A stretch of 64,000 nt of DNA. Source: Nannocystaceae bacterium. Lineage in GTDB: Bacteria > Myxococcota_A > Polyangia > Nannocystales > Nannocystaceae. The stretch covers positions 1 through 64,000 of the forward strand of contig JAIBBS010000011.1 of the NCBI GenBank assembly GCA_019694555.1. The letters are read 5' to 3'. Under the pieces are notes generated by a model, which was not told the DNA's origin, searched no databases, and worked only from the letters and a program-made list of their open reading frames with translations. Each line of letters starts with the position of its first letter. The first letter of the stretch is position 1. Both the position numbers and the translations under genes were made by a program. Positions 56,788 to 64,000 of the stretch are shown here, one piece after another.

Positions 56788-57885
56788 ATGAGCGAGCAGC
56801 CGCGCGAACACGGTGCCCCGTCGGGCCAAGGCAAGGTCTTCGTCACCGGCGGCTCCGGCCACGTCGGCGCGCACCTCATCCGTCGCCTGCTCGAGGACGG
56901 CGAGGATCTGCGCTGCCTGGTCGAGCCCGGCGGCGATCGACGCCCGTTCGAGGGGCTGCCGGTCGAGCTGGTCGAGGGCGACATCCGCGACGAGGCCGCG
57001 ATGCACCGCCTGATCGCGGGCTGCGAGCGCGTGTTCCACGTCGCCGCGAAGATCTCGATCCTCAGCCCCAGCGCCAACGAGTACAAGGACATCTTCGGCA
57101 TCAACGTGATCGGCACGCGCAACGTCATGCGCGCGGCGCTGGCCGCCGGCGTGCGCCGGGCCGTGCTCACGGGCTCGTTCTCCGCGGTCGGCTACGACCC
57201 CGACGATCCGAGCAAGCCCAGCACCGACGACATGCCGCACTGGCCGTTCGACTCCGCGGTGCTGCCGTACGCGCGCAGCAAGGCGCTGGCCGAGCACGAG
57301 ATGCTCAAGGTCGTCGCCGACGGGCTCGACGCCGTGATCGCGACCTCGTGCTCGTGCATCGGCGCGTGGGACTACATCCCCAGCCGCATGGGCCGCACGA
57401 TGTGCGACTACTCCCGCGGCAAGGTCCGCGCCTACGTGCCCGGCGGCTTCGAGTTCGTCGCGGGCCGCGACATCGCCGAGGGCCACGTGCTGGCGATGCG
57501 CAGCGGTCGCAAGGGCCACAAGTACGTGTTCGCGACCGCGTTCCACACGCTCGCGGATCTGATCGAGATGTGGCGCGAGGTCGTGGGCCCGCGCTCGCGG
57601 CCGGTGCGACTGCCGGCCGGGTTGCTGTCGGCGGTCTCGAGCGTGTACTCGGGCGCGCTGTCGCGGTTCTTCCCCAACGTGCCGCAGCGGCTCACGCCGG
57701 GCTCGATCCGCATCCTCACGATGCAGCGCCACGCGGACACCACCAAGGCCAAGACCGAGCTGGGCTGGCGGCCGACCACCATCCGCGACGCGGTGCGCGA
57801 GGCCTACGAGTTCTTCGCGCGGCAGGGCATGATCGATCGCGGCGTGCTGGTCGGCGCGACCGTGGCCGAGCCCGCGGCGCAGTGA
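56788..57885 (+). CDS. SDR/3beta-hydroxysteroid dehydrogenase-like NAD(P) enzyme
   Basis: 365 residues; AGGAG at 56777-56781 fixes the ATG. Extended short-chain dehydrogenase: dinucleotide motif VTGGSGHVGAHL (19-30), Ser130 (TGSFSAVGY) and catalytic Tyr161/Lys165 (YARSK). A C-terminal substrate part ends with LGWRPTTIRDAVREAYEFF. Its closest relatives by motif are 3beta-hydroxysteroid dehydrogenase/NSDHL and hopanoid-associated HpnA-like epimerases. With an ERG2-like gene 1.2 kb away on the opposite strand, an oxidation at sterol C3 (as in C4 demethylation) is an attractive guess, but nucleotide-sugar or dihydroflavonol-type substrates remain possible. Confidence 0.82.
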   Translation: MSEQPREHGAPSGQGKVFVTGGSGHVGAHLIRRLLEDGEDLRCLVEPGGDRRPFEGLPVELVEGDIRDEAAMHRLIAGCERVFHVAAKISILSPSANEYKDIFGINVIGTRNVMRAALAAGVRRAVLTGSFSAVGYDPDDPSKPSTDDMPHWPFDSAVLPYARSKALAEHEMLKVVADGLDAVIATSCSCIGAWDYIPSRMGRTMCDYSRGKVRAYVPGGFEFVAGRDIAEGHVLAMRSGRKGHKYVFATAFHTLADLIEMWREVVGPRSRPVRLPAGLLSAVSSVYSGALSRFFPNVPQRLTPGSIRILTMQRHADTTKAKTELGWRPTTIRDAVREAYEFFARQGMIDRGVLVGATVAEPAAQ

Positions 57886-57904
57886 CGCCGCGGGCCGCCG
57901 CCGC

Positions 57905-58687
57905 TCACTCGAGGCCCGACAGCGGATCGTTGCCGTCGACGACGATGGGCTTGCGCGTGGGCTTCGACGGCTCGGGCTCGCGCTCGCTCGGCGCGCTCGT
58001 GCGCGGGGCCGGCTTGCGCGGCCGCTTGCGCTCGCTGGTGCTCGTGCCCGCGGGCTTGGTGTCGAGCTGGCGATCGAGCTCGGCGAGCCGCGCCGCGAGT
58101 GCGTCGCGCTCGGCGGCGCTGGCCGCCGCGTCGATGCGCGCCGCGATCGCGTCGCGCTGCTGCTGCAGCCGCGCCTGCTCGGCCGCGAGGCGATCGAGCT
58201 TGGCGTGCAGCGCCGCGACCTGCTGCTCGTAGGCGTCGGGCGAGGCATCGACCTCGCTGCGCGGCTCGGCCTCGACGAACGCGAACATCGCCGCGATCGC
58301 CGTGGTGCACAGCAGCAGCGGCACCGCGACCAGCGGCCAACGCGGCCGCGCCGCACGCTCGGCCTGTGCCAGCGAGGCCTGCAGCCGCGACTGCTCCTGA
58401 CGCAGCCGCGCTTCTTGCTCCGCGCGGGCCTGCGCCGCCGCGGTCTCGAGGCGGATGCGCTCCTCGAGCGCGCGCCGCTGGGCCTGCGCCGTCTGCCACT
58501 GCTGCCAGGCTTGCTCCTGCTGCGCGCGCTCGGCTGCCGCCTGCGCGGCCTGCTGCGCCGCGGCCTGCTGCCGTGCGGCCGCCGCCTCCGCGTGCTGCAG
58601 CCGCGTGTGCTCCGCGGCCGCCACGCGCGCGGCCTCCATCGCGCGCAGCTCCGACAAGGCTGCGAGCCCAGAGTGCTCCCGTGCCAT
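57905..58687 (-). CDS. Coiled-coil membrane protein of unknown function
   Basis: 260 residues. The first 115 residues are an Ala/Glu/Gln/Arg-rich coiled coil. A single membrane segment (about 117-140, WPLVAVPLLLCTTAIAAMF) follows. A second coiled coil (about 150-210, EQQVAALHAKLDRLAAEQAR) leads to a basic/Pro-rich tail ending in PLSGLE. The long helices on both sides of the membrane suggest a scaffold or polar/cell-envelope organiser. No family recognised. Convergent with the SDR gene (19 bases between stops). The downstream lipoprotein gene is on the same strand about 119 bases upstream and may share its promoter. Confidence 0.75.
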   Translation of the reverse strand: MAREHSGLAALSELRAMEAARVAAAEHTRLQHAEAAAARQQAAAQQAAQAAAERAQQEQAWQQWQTAQAQRRALEERIRLETAAAQARAEQEARLRQEQSRLQASLAQAERAARPRWPLVAVPLLLCTTAIAAMFAFVEAEPRSEVDASPDAYEQQVAALHAKLDRLAAEQARLQQQRDAIAARIDAAASAAERDALAARLAELDRQLDTKPAGTSTSERKRPRKPAPRTSAPSEREPEPSKPTRKPIVVDGNDPLSGLE

Positions 58688-58806
58688 GGTGCGTTCGATC
58701 CTCTCGGCGTTGGTTCACGCACGAGCACGCGCTTCGTTCCACGCGTCGCGGAGGCGGCGGTGGCGGCGTGTCGCGGCGACGCGCCGCGGGCCCGGGGTGG
58801 AGCGGT

Positions 58807-60474
58807 CTACTCGACCGCGAGGATCAGCGTCGCGCCCAGCGTGGGCTGGTCGCCGCGCTTGTAGGTGAGCTCCATGTCGACGGGTGCGCCGGCGTTCTGC
58901 GTGTCGACCACGACCAGCGGTGCCGAGTCGTTCTCGCGGTCGGCCCACACGTGCCCGTTGCGATCGCGGACCTCGAGGTCGAGGTCGCAGGCGGCGTCGT
59001 GCGCGGTCGAGAGCACCACCGACGGGCCCTGCAGGTGCACGTCGCTGATCGAGATGCTGCTGCCGGGTTCCATGAACGTGCCCATCAGCGACCACTCGCG
59101 CTGACCGGCGTGGAAGTGCAGACCCGCACCCGCGCCGCCCTCGGCGACCTTGCGGCTGGCGAGGCCGCCGGCGTCGAGCAGGCCCTGGTAGACCCGCTGC
59201 AACAGCTCCGGCGCGACGCGGTAGCCGCCCTCTTCGACCATCACGCCGACCGCCGCGAACACCTGCGTGCCCTTCTTGCCCGGCGCGACCAGCAGCGAGT
59301 ACACGCCGTCTTGCGGCGGCGTGAACGACACCAGCGGCTGCGCGTCGTCCTCGTTGTCGAGCGCGACCGGGTTGCCCGCGCCGTCGAGGATCGCGAGGTC
59401 GATGTCGACGTCGGCCGACGCGGTCGCGAACACGGCGTACTGCCGGCCGCCCACCAGCGGTCGCGAGATCGACAGACCTTCGTCGTCGAGGAAGCCACCG
59501 AGCACCGAGATGGTGCGGTCGTCGAAGCCGAAGGTCGTGGCCTCCTCGAAGTACTGCGCGAACGAAAGCGTCTTCTGCAGCGCGAGGCCCATGTGGTGGC
59601 CCGGACGCCAGTCGTTCTCGTCGATCCGCAGCGTGATGACGTGGCCGTCGACCGGTGCGTCGGTGGTCGGCGGCGGATCGGCCGGACGCGCGGGCTCGCC
59701 GGACTCGGTCGCGGCCACAGCCCCGTCGGGGATCGGCAGCAGCAGCATCTGCGTCGGCGTGCGGCAGCCCTTGGGGTCCTCGCGATCGCAGGCCGCGAGG
59801 TCGCCCCACGAGCGCGTCGCGCCGCGCTCGCGCTCGGCATGGACGGCGACCTTGGGCCCGACCGCACCGACCTGCGCCGACGCGCCGCCCTCGCCACCGC
59901 GGTGCTCGACGAAGGAGAACGCGCCCACCGACAGCGCCGCGACGTAGTGCGTGGCGCGGGCGCACGGGCCCTCGGCGGCCGGCACCACCGGATCGTCGGT
60001 GACCTGGTACGAGCCGACCGTGGCGTAGTTGAACTCGAGCTCGGAGCCGGCCTTGAGGTAGCCGCCGAAGCGCATGATGCCCATCGGGATGTGCGCGTCG
60101 AGCTCGCCCATCGAGCGGATGCGCAGGGTCTCGACGCCCTTGGCCTCGCTGGGCATGTACTCGTACTTCGTGCTGACCGGGCAGTCGACGATCGCGATGT
60201 CGTGGGGCTTGGCGGGATCGTAGTGCACCAGGATCAGGCGCCCGCGCTGCTGCACGTTGAAGTTGATGCGATGGATGTAGCTCTCCTCGAAGCCGAACAG
60301 GTTCAAGGTCGGCTGATCGACCGACGACGCCATGGGGTTGTTGGCGTCGGGTGACTTCTTCTTCTTGGTGCACGACGGCAGCGCGAGTGCCAGCGCGGCT
60401 GCGGCCACGCACAACCCGGCGTGGTGGAAGCGGTCGAAGGTTCGCACGCGGGGGGAGCTGCGACGGGATTGCAC
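58807..60474 (-). CDS. Secreted lipoprotein with beta-sandwich repeats
   Basis: 555 residues from a GTG at 60474. Signal to Cys35 (LALALPSC) followed by a Lys-rich start of the mature chain (TKKKK). Unknown N-terminal part, then beta-rich segments with a PPC-like (bacterial pre-peptidase C) feel in the second half: AILDGAGNPVALDNEDDAQP and TPPQDGVYSLLVAPG. Such domains occur at the ends of secreted proteases and other exported proteins. No catalytic motif is visible. Two CxxxxxxxC pairs in the middle (AACDREDPKGC) suggest disulfides. Its divergence from known families means a function cannot be given. Confidence 0.72.
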   Translation of the reverse strand: MQSRRSSPRVRTFDRFHHAGLCVAAAALALALPSCTKKKKSPDANNPMASSVDQPTLNLFGFEESYIHRINFNVQQRGRLILVHYDPAKPHDIAIVDCPVSTKYEYMPSEAKGVETLRIRSMGELDAHIPMGIMRFGGYLKAGSELEFNYATVGSYQVTDDPVVPAAEGPCARATHYVAALSVGAFSFVEHRGGEGGASAQVGAVGPKVAVHAERERGATRSWGDLAACDREDPKGCRTPTQMLLLPIPDGAVAATESGEPARPADPPPTTDAPVDGHVITLRIDENDWRPGHHMGLALQKTLSFAQYFEEATTFGFDDRTISVLGGFLDDEGLSISRPLVGGRQYAVFATASADVDIDLAILDGAGNPVALDNEDDAQPLVSFTPPQDGVYSLLVAPGKKGTQVFAAVGVMVEEGGYRVAPELLQRVYQGLLDAGGLASRKVAEGGAGAGLHFHAGQREWSLMGTFMEPGSSISISDVHLQGPSVVLSTAHDAACDLDLEVRDRNGHVWADRENDSAPLVVVDTQNAGAPVDMELTYKRGDQPTLGATLILAVE

Positions 60475-60585
60475 GGAGGGTCTCAGTAGACCATGCGGCT
60501 TTGCGCAGGGTCAACGCGCTGACGCCGGCGCGATCACGCGCTTGTCGTCGCAGCGCGGTGCGATCGCGGGTCGAGCTCGCCTCGG

Positions 60586-60608
60586 CACCGCTGCCTGGCG
60601 CAGCGGTG
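60586..60608 (-). terminator. 9-bp hairpin after the hydrolase gene
   Basis: On the minus strand CACCGCTGC, loop GCCAG, GCAGCGGTG forms a perfect 9-bp stem starting 5 bases after the TGA at 60613. A typical compact terminator stem, without T-tract. Confidence 0.65.
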
Positions 60609-60612
60609 GGGA

Positions 60613-61728
60613 TCACTGGGTGTCCACGCCGTACATCGTGCGCCACACCGGCGCGAACGCCCATGCGCTCGGATCGCCGGGATCCGCGGGCGAGCTGCCG
60701 CCGGCCTGCGTCGAGGTGTGACCATCGCCCGTGGGCGCCGAGCTCATGAGGCGGTGCGAACCCCGGTACGGCGGCGCCACCGTGTCGACGTCGGTCGGAG
60801 CGCCCGGCAGCTGCAGGTCTTCGAACGCGGCGAGGTGCCCGTCGTGCTGATCGTCGGCGGTGTGGGTGAAGCCCCAGAAGCGGTCGATCGCGGTCGTGGG
60901 CGTGCCCAGCAGCCACGCCTGGCCGGTGTCGAGCGGGCCCGACAGCATCACCACGCGCTCGACGCTGCGGACCATGCCGATCACGCCCGAGGACGACGCG
61001 CCGTGCGAGATGCCCGAGATGACGATGCGGTCCCATCGCGGGACGGTGCCGTCGAGGAAGTACTGCCAGTCACCGCCGGGGTGCAGCGTCTGCAGGTGCG
61101 CGAGCATGGCGGCGACGCGGACCTCGGTGCAATCGGGCGGGCCGATGTCGATGAACGCGTGGTGGTCGACGCCCTCGAAAGCCTCGAGGCGACAGCCGCC
61201 GATGTCGTCGCCGCAGTTGTCGACGCCGTAGTCGCTGACGTAGCACGGCTGCACCACGTGGAAGCCCATCGCCGCGAGCACGCGGCCGTGCTCGGCACTG
61301 CCGCAGGTCGACGGCGCGCCGGCGCCGTGCAGGTACACCACCAGCGTGCCCAGCGGTGTCACGCGGGTGTCGAGCGCGGCGAGCTCGCTGCCCAGGTGCA
61401 GCGTCGCGGCGGGATCGGCCTGGTCGGGGGTGAAGCCGAACTCGTACAGCTGCGGATCGGACAGATCGACGTCGGGCCCGGGATCGTCGCCGCCGCTGCT
61501 GCTGCTCGACGACGCCGCGGTGGCGCTGTCCTCGGTCGCACCGTCTGGACCCGCGCTGGTGTCGACGCTGCCGCTGGTGCCCGTGCTGCTCGCGGTGCCC
61601 TCGCTGCTGCCTGGCGCGGTGGTGCCACCGCTGCTGCTGCTGCTGCCGTCGCCGCTCGCGGCGGGCCCCGGCGCAGCGGCGCAGCCCAGGGCGGTCACGA
61701 GCAGCAGCGTGGGCGCGCGGGCGTGCAT
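60613..61728 (-). CDS. Lipoprotein with alpha/beta-hydrolase domain
   Basis: 371 residues. Lipoprotein signal (LLLVTALGC, Cys16), a Ser/Gly/Thr linker to about 85, then an alpha/beta hydrolase: oxyanion-type LGTLVVYLHGAGAP, nucleophile elbow GISHGASS (GxSxG), a later Asp in VMLSGPLDTG and a His near the end (GSHRLMSS). The layout resembles exported polyhydroxybutyrate depolymerase/feruloyl esterase-like hydrolases with an extra disulfide (VDNCGDDIGGC). Probably a surface esterase; substrate unknown. A compact hairpin follows the stop. The gene to the right is on the same strand (39 bases upstream). Confidence 0.83.
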   Translation of the reverse strand: MHARAPTLLLVTALGCAAAPGPAASGDGSSSSSGGTTAPGSSEGTASSTGTSGSVDTSAGPDGATEDSATAASSSSSSGGDDPGPDVDLSDPQLYEFGFTPDQADPAATLHLGSELAALDTRVTPLGTLVVYLHGAGAPSTCGSAEHGRVLAAMGFHVVQPCYVSDYGVDNCGDDIGGCRLEAFEGVDHHAFIDIGPPDCTEVRVAAMLAHLQTLHPGGDWQYFLDGTVPRWDRIVISGISHGASSSGVIGMVRSVERVVMLSGPLDTGQAWLLGTPTTAIDRFWGFTHTADDQHDGHLAAFEDLQLPGAPTDVDTVAPPYRGSHRLMSSAPTGDGHTSTQAGGSSPADPGDPSAWAFAPVWRTMYGVDTQ

Positions 61729-61767
61729 CCCGCCAGGGTAGCAAAAGTGGCGCGGACGTTCGCGTGC

Positions 61768-62466
61768 TCACGCGACCTGGCGCAGCCGCGAGGTCGTGCG
61801 TCGGATGGTCCAGCTCGGGCGACCCTGCTCGAGCGCGGTGAGCTCGTTGAGCAGCATGCGGTCGGTGCCGCCGACCACCGCGCTCGCGATGGCCGCGATG
61901 ATCTCGCGGTCGCAGCGGGTCGCGAGCTTGCAGTCGCCGAGCTCGGTCGCGAACAGCCGCGTGCGGTAGGCCGGGGTCGGCAGCGGCAGCGGTGCGAGAT
62001 CCGGCAGCGCCATCATGCCGATGGCTGCGAGCACGCCCGAGAAGCGATCGTGCGAGACCGTGAACGCGTAGCGCTTGCCCATGGCGATGCCGGCGGCGAG
62101 GCACGCCTGCGCCACCAGCCGCGCGATGCCGACGGCGCCGCTGCTCGCGGTGGTCCACAGCGCCGTGATCTCGACGGTGTCCTCGCAGGGGAAGTCGCGC
62201 ACGCGGGCGCGCGCGTCGGGGAACTGCCGCACCAGCGTCTCGGCGGGGAAGCCCAGCCGTGCGTGACGGGCGTGCACGCGGCCACCGCCCAGCAGCACGC
62301 CGTTGTCGTCGCGCACGACCACCAGCCGCACCAGCGCGTGCTCGTCGAACGCGACCGGCACCGCATCGGGCAAGCCGTGGCGTGCGTAGCACTCGTGCAG
62401 ACCCAGCGCGAACGACTCGTCGAGGGTCGGTCGCATCCCGGAGCGGACGACTTCGAGCGCGGTCAT
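61768..62466 (-). CDS. N-acyl-amino-acid synthase (FeeM)/GNAT-like protein
   Basis: 232 residues from the ATG at 62466. It resembles the GNAT-fold N-acyl amino acid synthase/autoinducer synthase (LuxI, FeeM) proteins: an N-terminal part with DNGVLLGGGRVHARHA (a beta-hairpin like that carrying acyl groups), DTVEITALWTTASSGAVGIA, and AMGKRYAFTVSHDRFSGVLAAIGM. In that family acyl-ACP is joined to an amino acid or amine. I cannot say which substrates, and a non-acyl-homoserine-lactone role is most likely since the LuxI catalytic Arg/Glu pattern is incomplete. A signal-molecule role is a guess. It sits downstream of the MYXO-CTERM gene on the same strand. Confidence 0.6.
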   Translation of the reverse strand: MTALEVVRSGMRPTLDESFALGLHECYARHGLPDAVPVAFDEHALVRLVVVRDDNGVLLGGGRVHARHARLGFPAETLVRQFPDARARVRDFPCEDTVEITALWTTASSGAVGIARLVAQACLAAGIAMGKRYAFTVSHDRFSGVLAAIGMMALPDLAPLPLPTPAYRTRLFATELGDCKLATRCDREIIAAIASAVVGGTDRMLLNELTALEQGRPSWTIRRTTSRLRQVA

Positions 62467-62532
62467 CGCGACGCCTGTGGTGCGCCGCGGTGCCGCCGGC
62501 CAGCGCCGCGGCCCGAAGCGGGGCGTCCCGAA

Positions 62533-62562
62533 GCGGCGCGCCCGATCGGCCAGGCGCGCCGC
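62533..62562 (-). terminator. 10-bp perfect hairpin after the MYXO-CTERM gene
   Basis: GCGGCGCGCC (62533-62542) and GGCGCGCCGC (62553-62562) are exact reverse complements around a 10-base loop. They begin 11 bases after the TGA at 62574-62576 on the minus strand, and no T-tract follows. They probably end the transcript in front of the GNAT-like gene. Confidence 0.7.
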
Positions 62563-62573
62563 GAGCACGCAGC

Positions 62574-64000
62574 TCAGCCGCGACGACGACGACGACGCAG
62601 GCCCATCAGACCCACGAGCCCCAGCAGCGCCTGCACCGGCGGGCGGTTGCCCTCGGTGGTGCAGCCACAGCCATCGTCGGTGCTCGGTGTACCGCCGCCG
62701 TCGCTGCTGCCGGAGTCGGCGGCCTCGGTGTCGCCCGCGGTCGCGCTGGCGCTCGCGCTCGCGTCGCTGCTGCTGCCGCCGCCCGAACCACCGCCGCTGG
62801 TGTCGGCCTGCGTGTCCGCGCCGGAGCTGCCGCCACCACCGGAGCTGCTCTCGGCGCCCGAGCTGCTGCCGCCGGTGCTGCTGCCCTCGGCGCCCGTGCT
62901 GCTGCCGCCGCCGGAGCTGCCGCCCTCCGAGCTGCCGCCGCCGGTGCTGCCGCCGCCGGTGCTGCCACCGCCGCTGCTGCCACCACCGTCGGAGCTGCCG
63001 CCACCGGAGCTGCCGCCGCCGGAGCTGCCGCCACCGGAGCTGCCACCACCGTCGGAGCTGCCGCCGATCTCGACCACGCACGCCGACGAGCAACCGTCAC
63101 CATCGTCGACGTTGCCGTCGTCGCACTGCTCGCCGGCGGTGGCGTTGAGCACACCGTCGCCACAGGCCGCGCTCGAGCAGTCCGGATCGCAGGTTGCGGA
63201 CTCGCCCGCGTCGTCGCAGTCCTCGCCCGCAGTGGCGTTGATCTGGCCGTCGCCGCACGACGCGTCGCTGCAGTCGAGGTCGCAGGTCGCGGACTCACCC
63301 GCGTCGTCGCACTGCTCGCCGGCGGCGAAGTTCACGTGGCCGTCGCCGCAGGTCGTCAGCGTGCAGTCGTTGTCGCAGCTCACCGACTTGCCGCCGTCGT
63401 CGCACTGCTCGCCGGCGCTGGCGTTGAACACCGCGTCGCCGCAGATCGCGGCGGTGCAATCGAGGTCGCAGGTGGCGGTCTCGCCGGGGTTGCCGTTGCC
63501 GTCGCCGTCGCACTCCTCGCCCGCGAGCAGGTTGACGATGCCGTCACCGCAGGTCGCGACCGTGCAGTTGAAGTTGCACGCCGGCGAGCGGCCGCCGTCG
63601 TCGCAGGTCTCGCCGGCGGTGAAGTTGACGGTGCTGTCGCCGCACACCGCGGTGGTGCAGTCGGTGTCGCAGGTCGCGGACTCGCCGGCGTCGTCGCACT
63701 GCTCTCCGGCGGTCGCGTTGGCGATGCCGTCGCCGCAGGCCACGAAGCTGCAATCGATGTCGCAGGTGCCGGACTCGCCGGCGTCGTCACACTGCTCGCC
63801 GGCGGTGACGTTGAGGATGCCGTCGCCGCAGGTCGCGACCGTGCAGTCGGCGTTGCAGGCCGCGGTCTCGCCGCCACCGTCGCACGACTCGCCGGCGGCG
63901 ACGTTGAGCAGCGCGTCGCCGCACGAGGGCGTGCTGCAGTCGCTGTCGCACGCCGCCGACTCGCCGGCGTCGTCGCAGGTCTCGCCGATGATGATCACGC
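62574..64000 (-). CDS. Cell-surface MYXO-CTERM protein with cysteine-rich repeats, 5'-truncated
   Basis: The frame is open to the window edge, so the N-terminus (signal peptide and more repeats) lies outside; about 475 residues are seen. At least nine repeats of about 30 residues, of type GEQCDDAGESATC-D-DC and CGDGVLNATA (the Myxococcus cysteine-rich repeat), are followed by a last variant (CDDGNVDDGDGCSSAC). A 110-residue Gly/Ser linker comes next, then a MYXO-CTERM sorting signal: GCGCTTEG, a hydrophobic segment (ALLGLVGLMGL) and a terminal Arg cluster (RRRRRR). The C-terminal signal is thought to be processed by a dedicated protease and the protein anchored to the outer surface. One repeat is longer (GEECDGDGNGNPGETATCD). 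A perfect hairpin follows the stop. Confidence 0.92.
   Translation of the reverse strand, partial: VIIIGETCDDAGESAACDSDCSTPSCGDALLNVAAGESCDGGGETAACNADCTVATCGDGILNVTAGEQCDDAGESGTCDIDCSFVACGDGIANATAGEQCDDAGESATCDTDCTTAVCGDSTVNFTAGETCDDGGRSPACNFNCTVATCGDGIVNLLAGEECDGDGNGNPGETATCDLDCTAAICGDAVFNASAGEQCDDGGKSVSCDNDCTLTTCGDGHVNFAAGEQCDDAGESATCDLDCSDASCGDGQINATAGEDCDDAGESATCDPDCSSAACGDGVLNATAGEQCDDGNVDDGDGCSSACVVEIGGSSDGGGSSGGGSSGGGSSGGGSSDGGGSSGGGSTGGGSTGGGSSEGGSSGGGSSTGAEGSSTGGSSSGAESSSGGGGSSGADTQADTSGGGSGGGSSSDASASASATAGDTEAADSGSSDGGGTPSTDDGCGCTTEGNRPPVQALLGLVGLMGLRRRRRRG

Noticed and set aside
56788-57885. HpnA hopanoid epimerase
   Set aside because: Motifs fit the extended SDR group, but no other hopanoid gene is near; the assignment would be no better than 3beta-HSD-like.
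62870-63070. Low-complexity CCG/CCA repeats
   Set aside because: They encode a Gly/Ser linker (SSGGG units) of the surface protein; codons vary, so this is not a regulatory satellite.
63100-64000. About 85-95-base periodic repeats at the right edge, CRISPR- or satellite-like
   Set aside because: They translate into the Myxococcus-type cysteine-rich repeat within one open frame that ends in a MYXO-CTERM signal.

Overview
The window reads as chromosomal DNA of a very GC-rich myxobacterium (Myxococcota). The Nannocystaceae-type lineages fit best. The grounds are: a MYXO-CTERM cell-surface protein with Myxococcus-type cysteine-rich repeats at the right edge, many secreted lipoproteins with Ser/Thr/Gly-rich linkers directly after the lipobox cysteine, two eukaryotic-type Ser/Thr kinases with large helical-repeat C-termini, and a bacterial ERG2-type sterol isomerase. 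The genus is an inference. I see no rRNA, tRNA, CRISPR array, insertion sequence, prophage or flagellar operon.

Layout. 1-7.1 kb: the end of an unrecognised gene, fxsA, a propeller lipoprotein, an ECF sigma factor/Ser-Thr kinase pair and a small lipoprotein. 7.1-22 kb: a split recBCD locus. recB and recD overlap by 4 nt at most, and recC lies about 6 kb away. Between them are a MacAB-like ABC exporter (adaptor, permease, ATPase), a CASTOR/POLLUX-like ion channel and a DUF6624 gene. A 55-bp tandem array made of copies of the 3' end of the ATPase gene sits in front of recB. 22-30 kb: secreted proteins, comprising a Tat/lipoprotein flavin amine oxidase, a lipoprotein with four 48-residue ten-cysteine modules, and a two-gene unit of a propeller lipoprotein plus an exported protein with dikinase (PEP synthase/glucan water dikinase) domains.

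30-41.4 kb: a chemosensory cluster. On the minus strand the order is cheA-cheW-mcp-cheB-cheY-cheR-cheX-membrane protein. Divergently there are an MshEN-like (possible c-di-GMP binding) gene and an HDOD gene, followed by a second cheX-like/cheY pair. The chemoreceptor is cytoplasmic with three PAS domains. With no flagellar genes nearby, the pathway may serve gliding/pili or another output. 41.5-50 kb continues the signalling theme: a second kinase with a helical-repeat C-terminus, a CheX-like/degenerate receiver fusion carrying a perfect (GAC)16 microsatellite, a lone receiver, and a translationally coupled histidine kinase plus receiver-kinase pair.

50-64 kb: prkA (AAA+ protein kinase), secreted lipoproteins, a PlsC-like acyltransferase, an ERG2-type sterol isomerase next to a Sua5/YrdC gene and a 3beta-HSD-like SDR (possibly sterol-related), a coiled-coil membrane protein, an exported alpha/beta hydrolase, a GNAT/FeeM-like protein and the 5'-truncated MYXO-CTERM protein.

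Several genes end in perfect GC-rich inverted repeats of 7-14 bp that touch or nearly touch the stop codon and lack a T-tract. A related dispersed sequence follows three unrelated stop codons (near 7.08, 41.5 and 55.0 kb). Genes are closely packed; the only gaps over 300 bp are 24331-24652 and 54597-55014.
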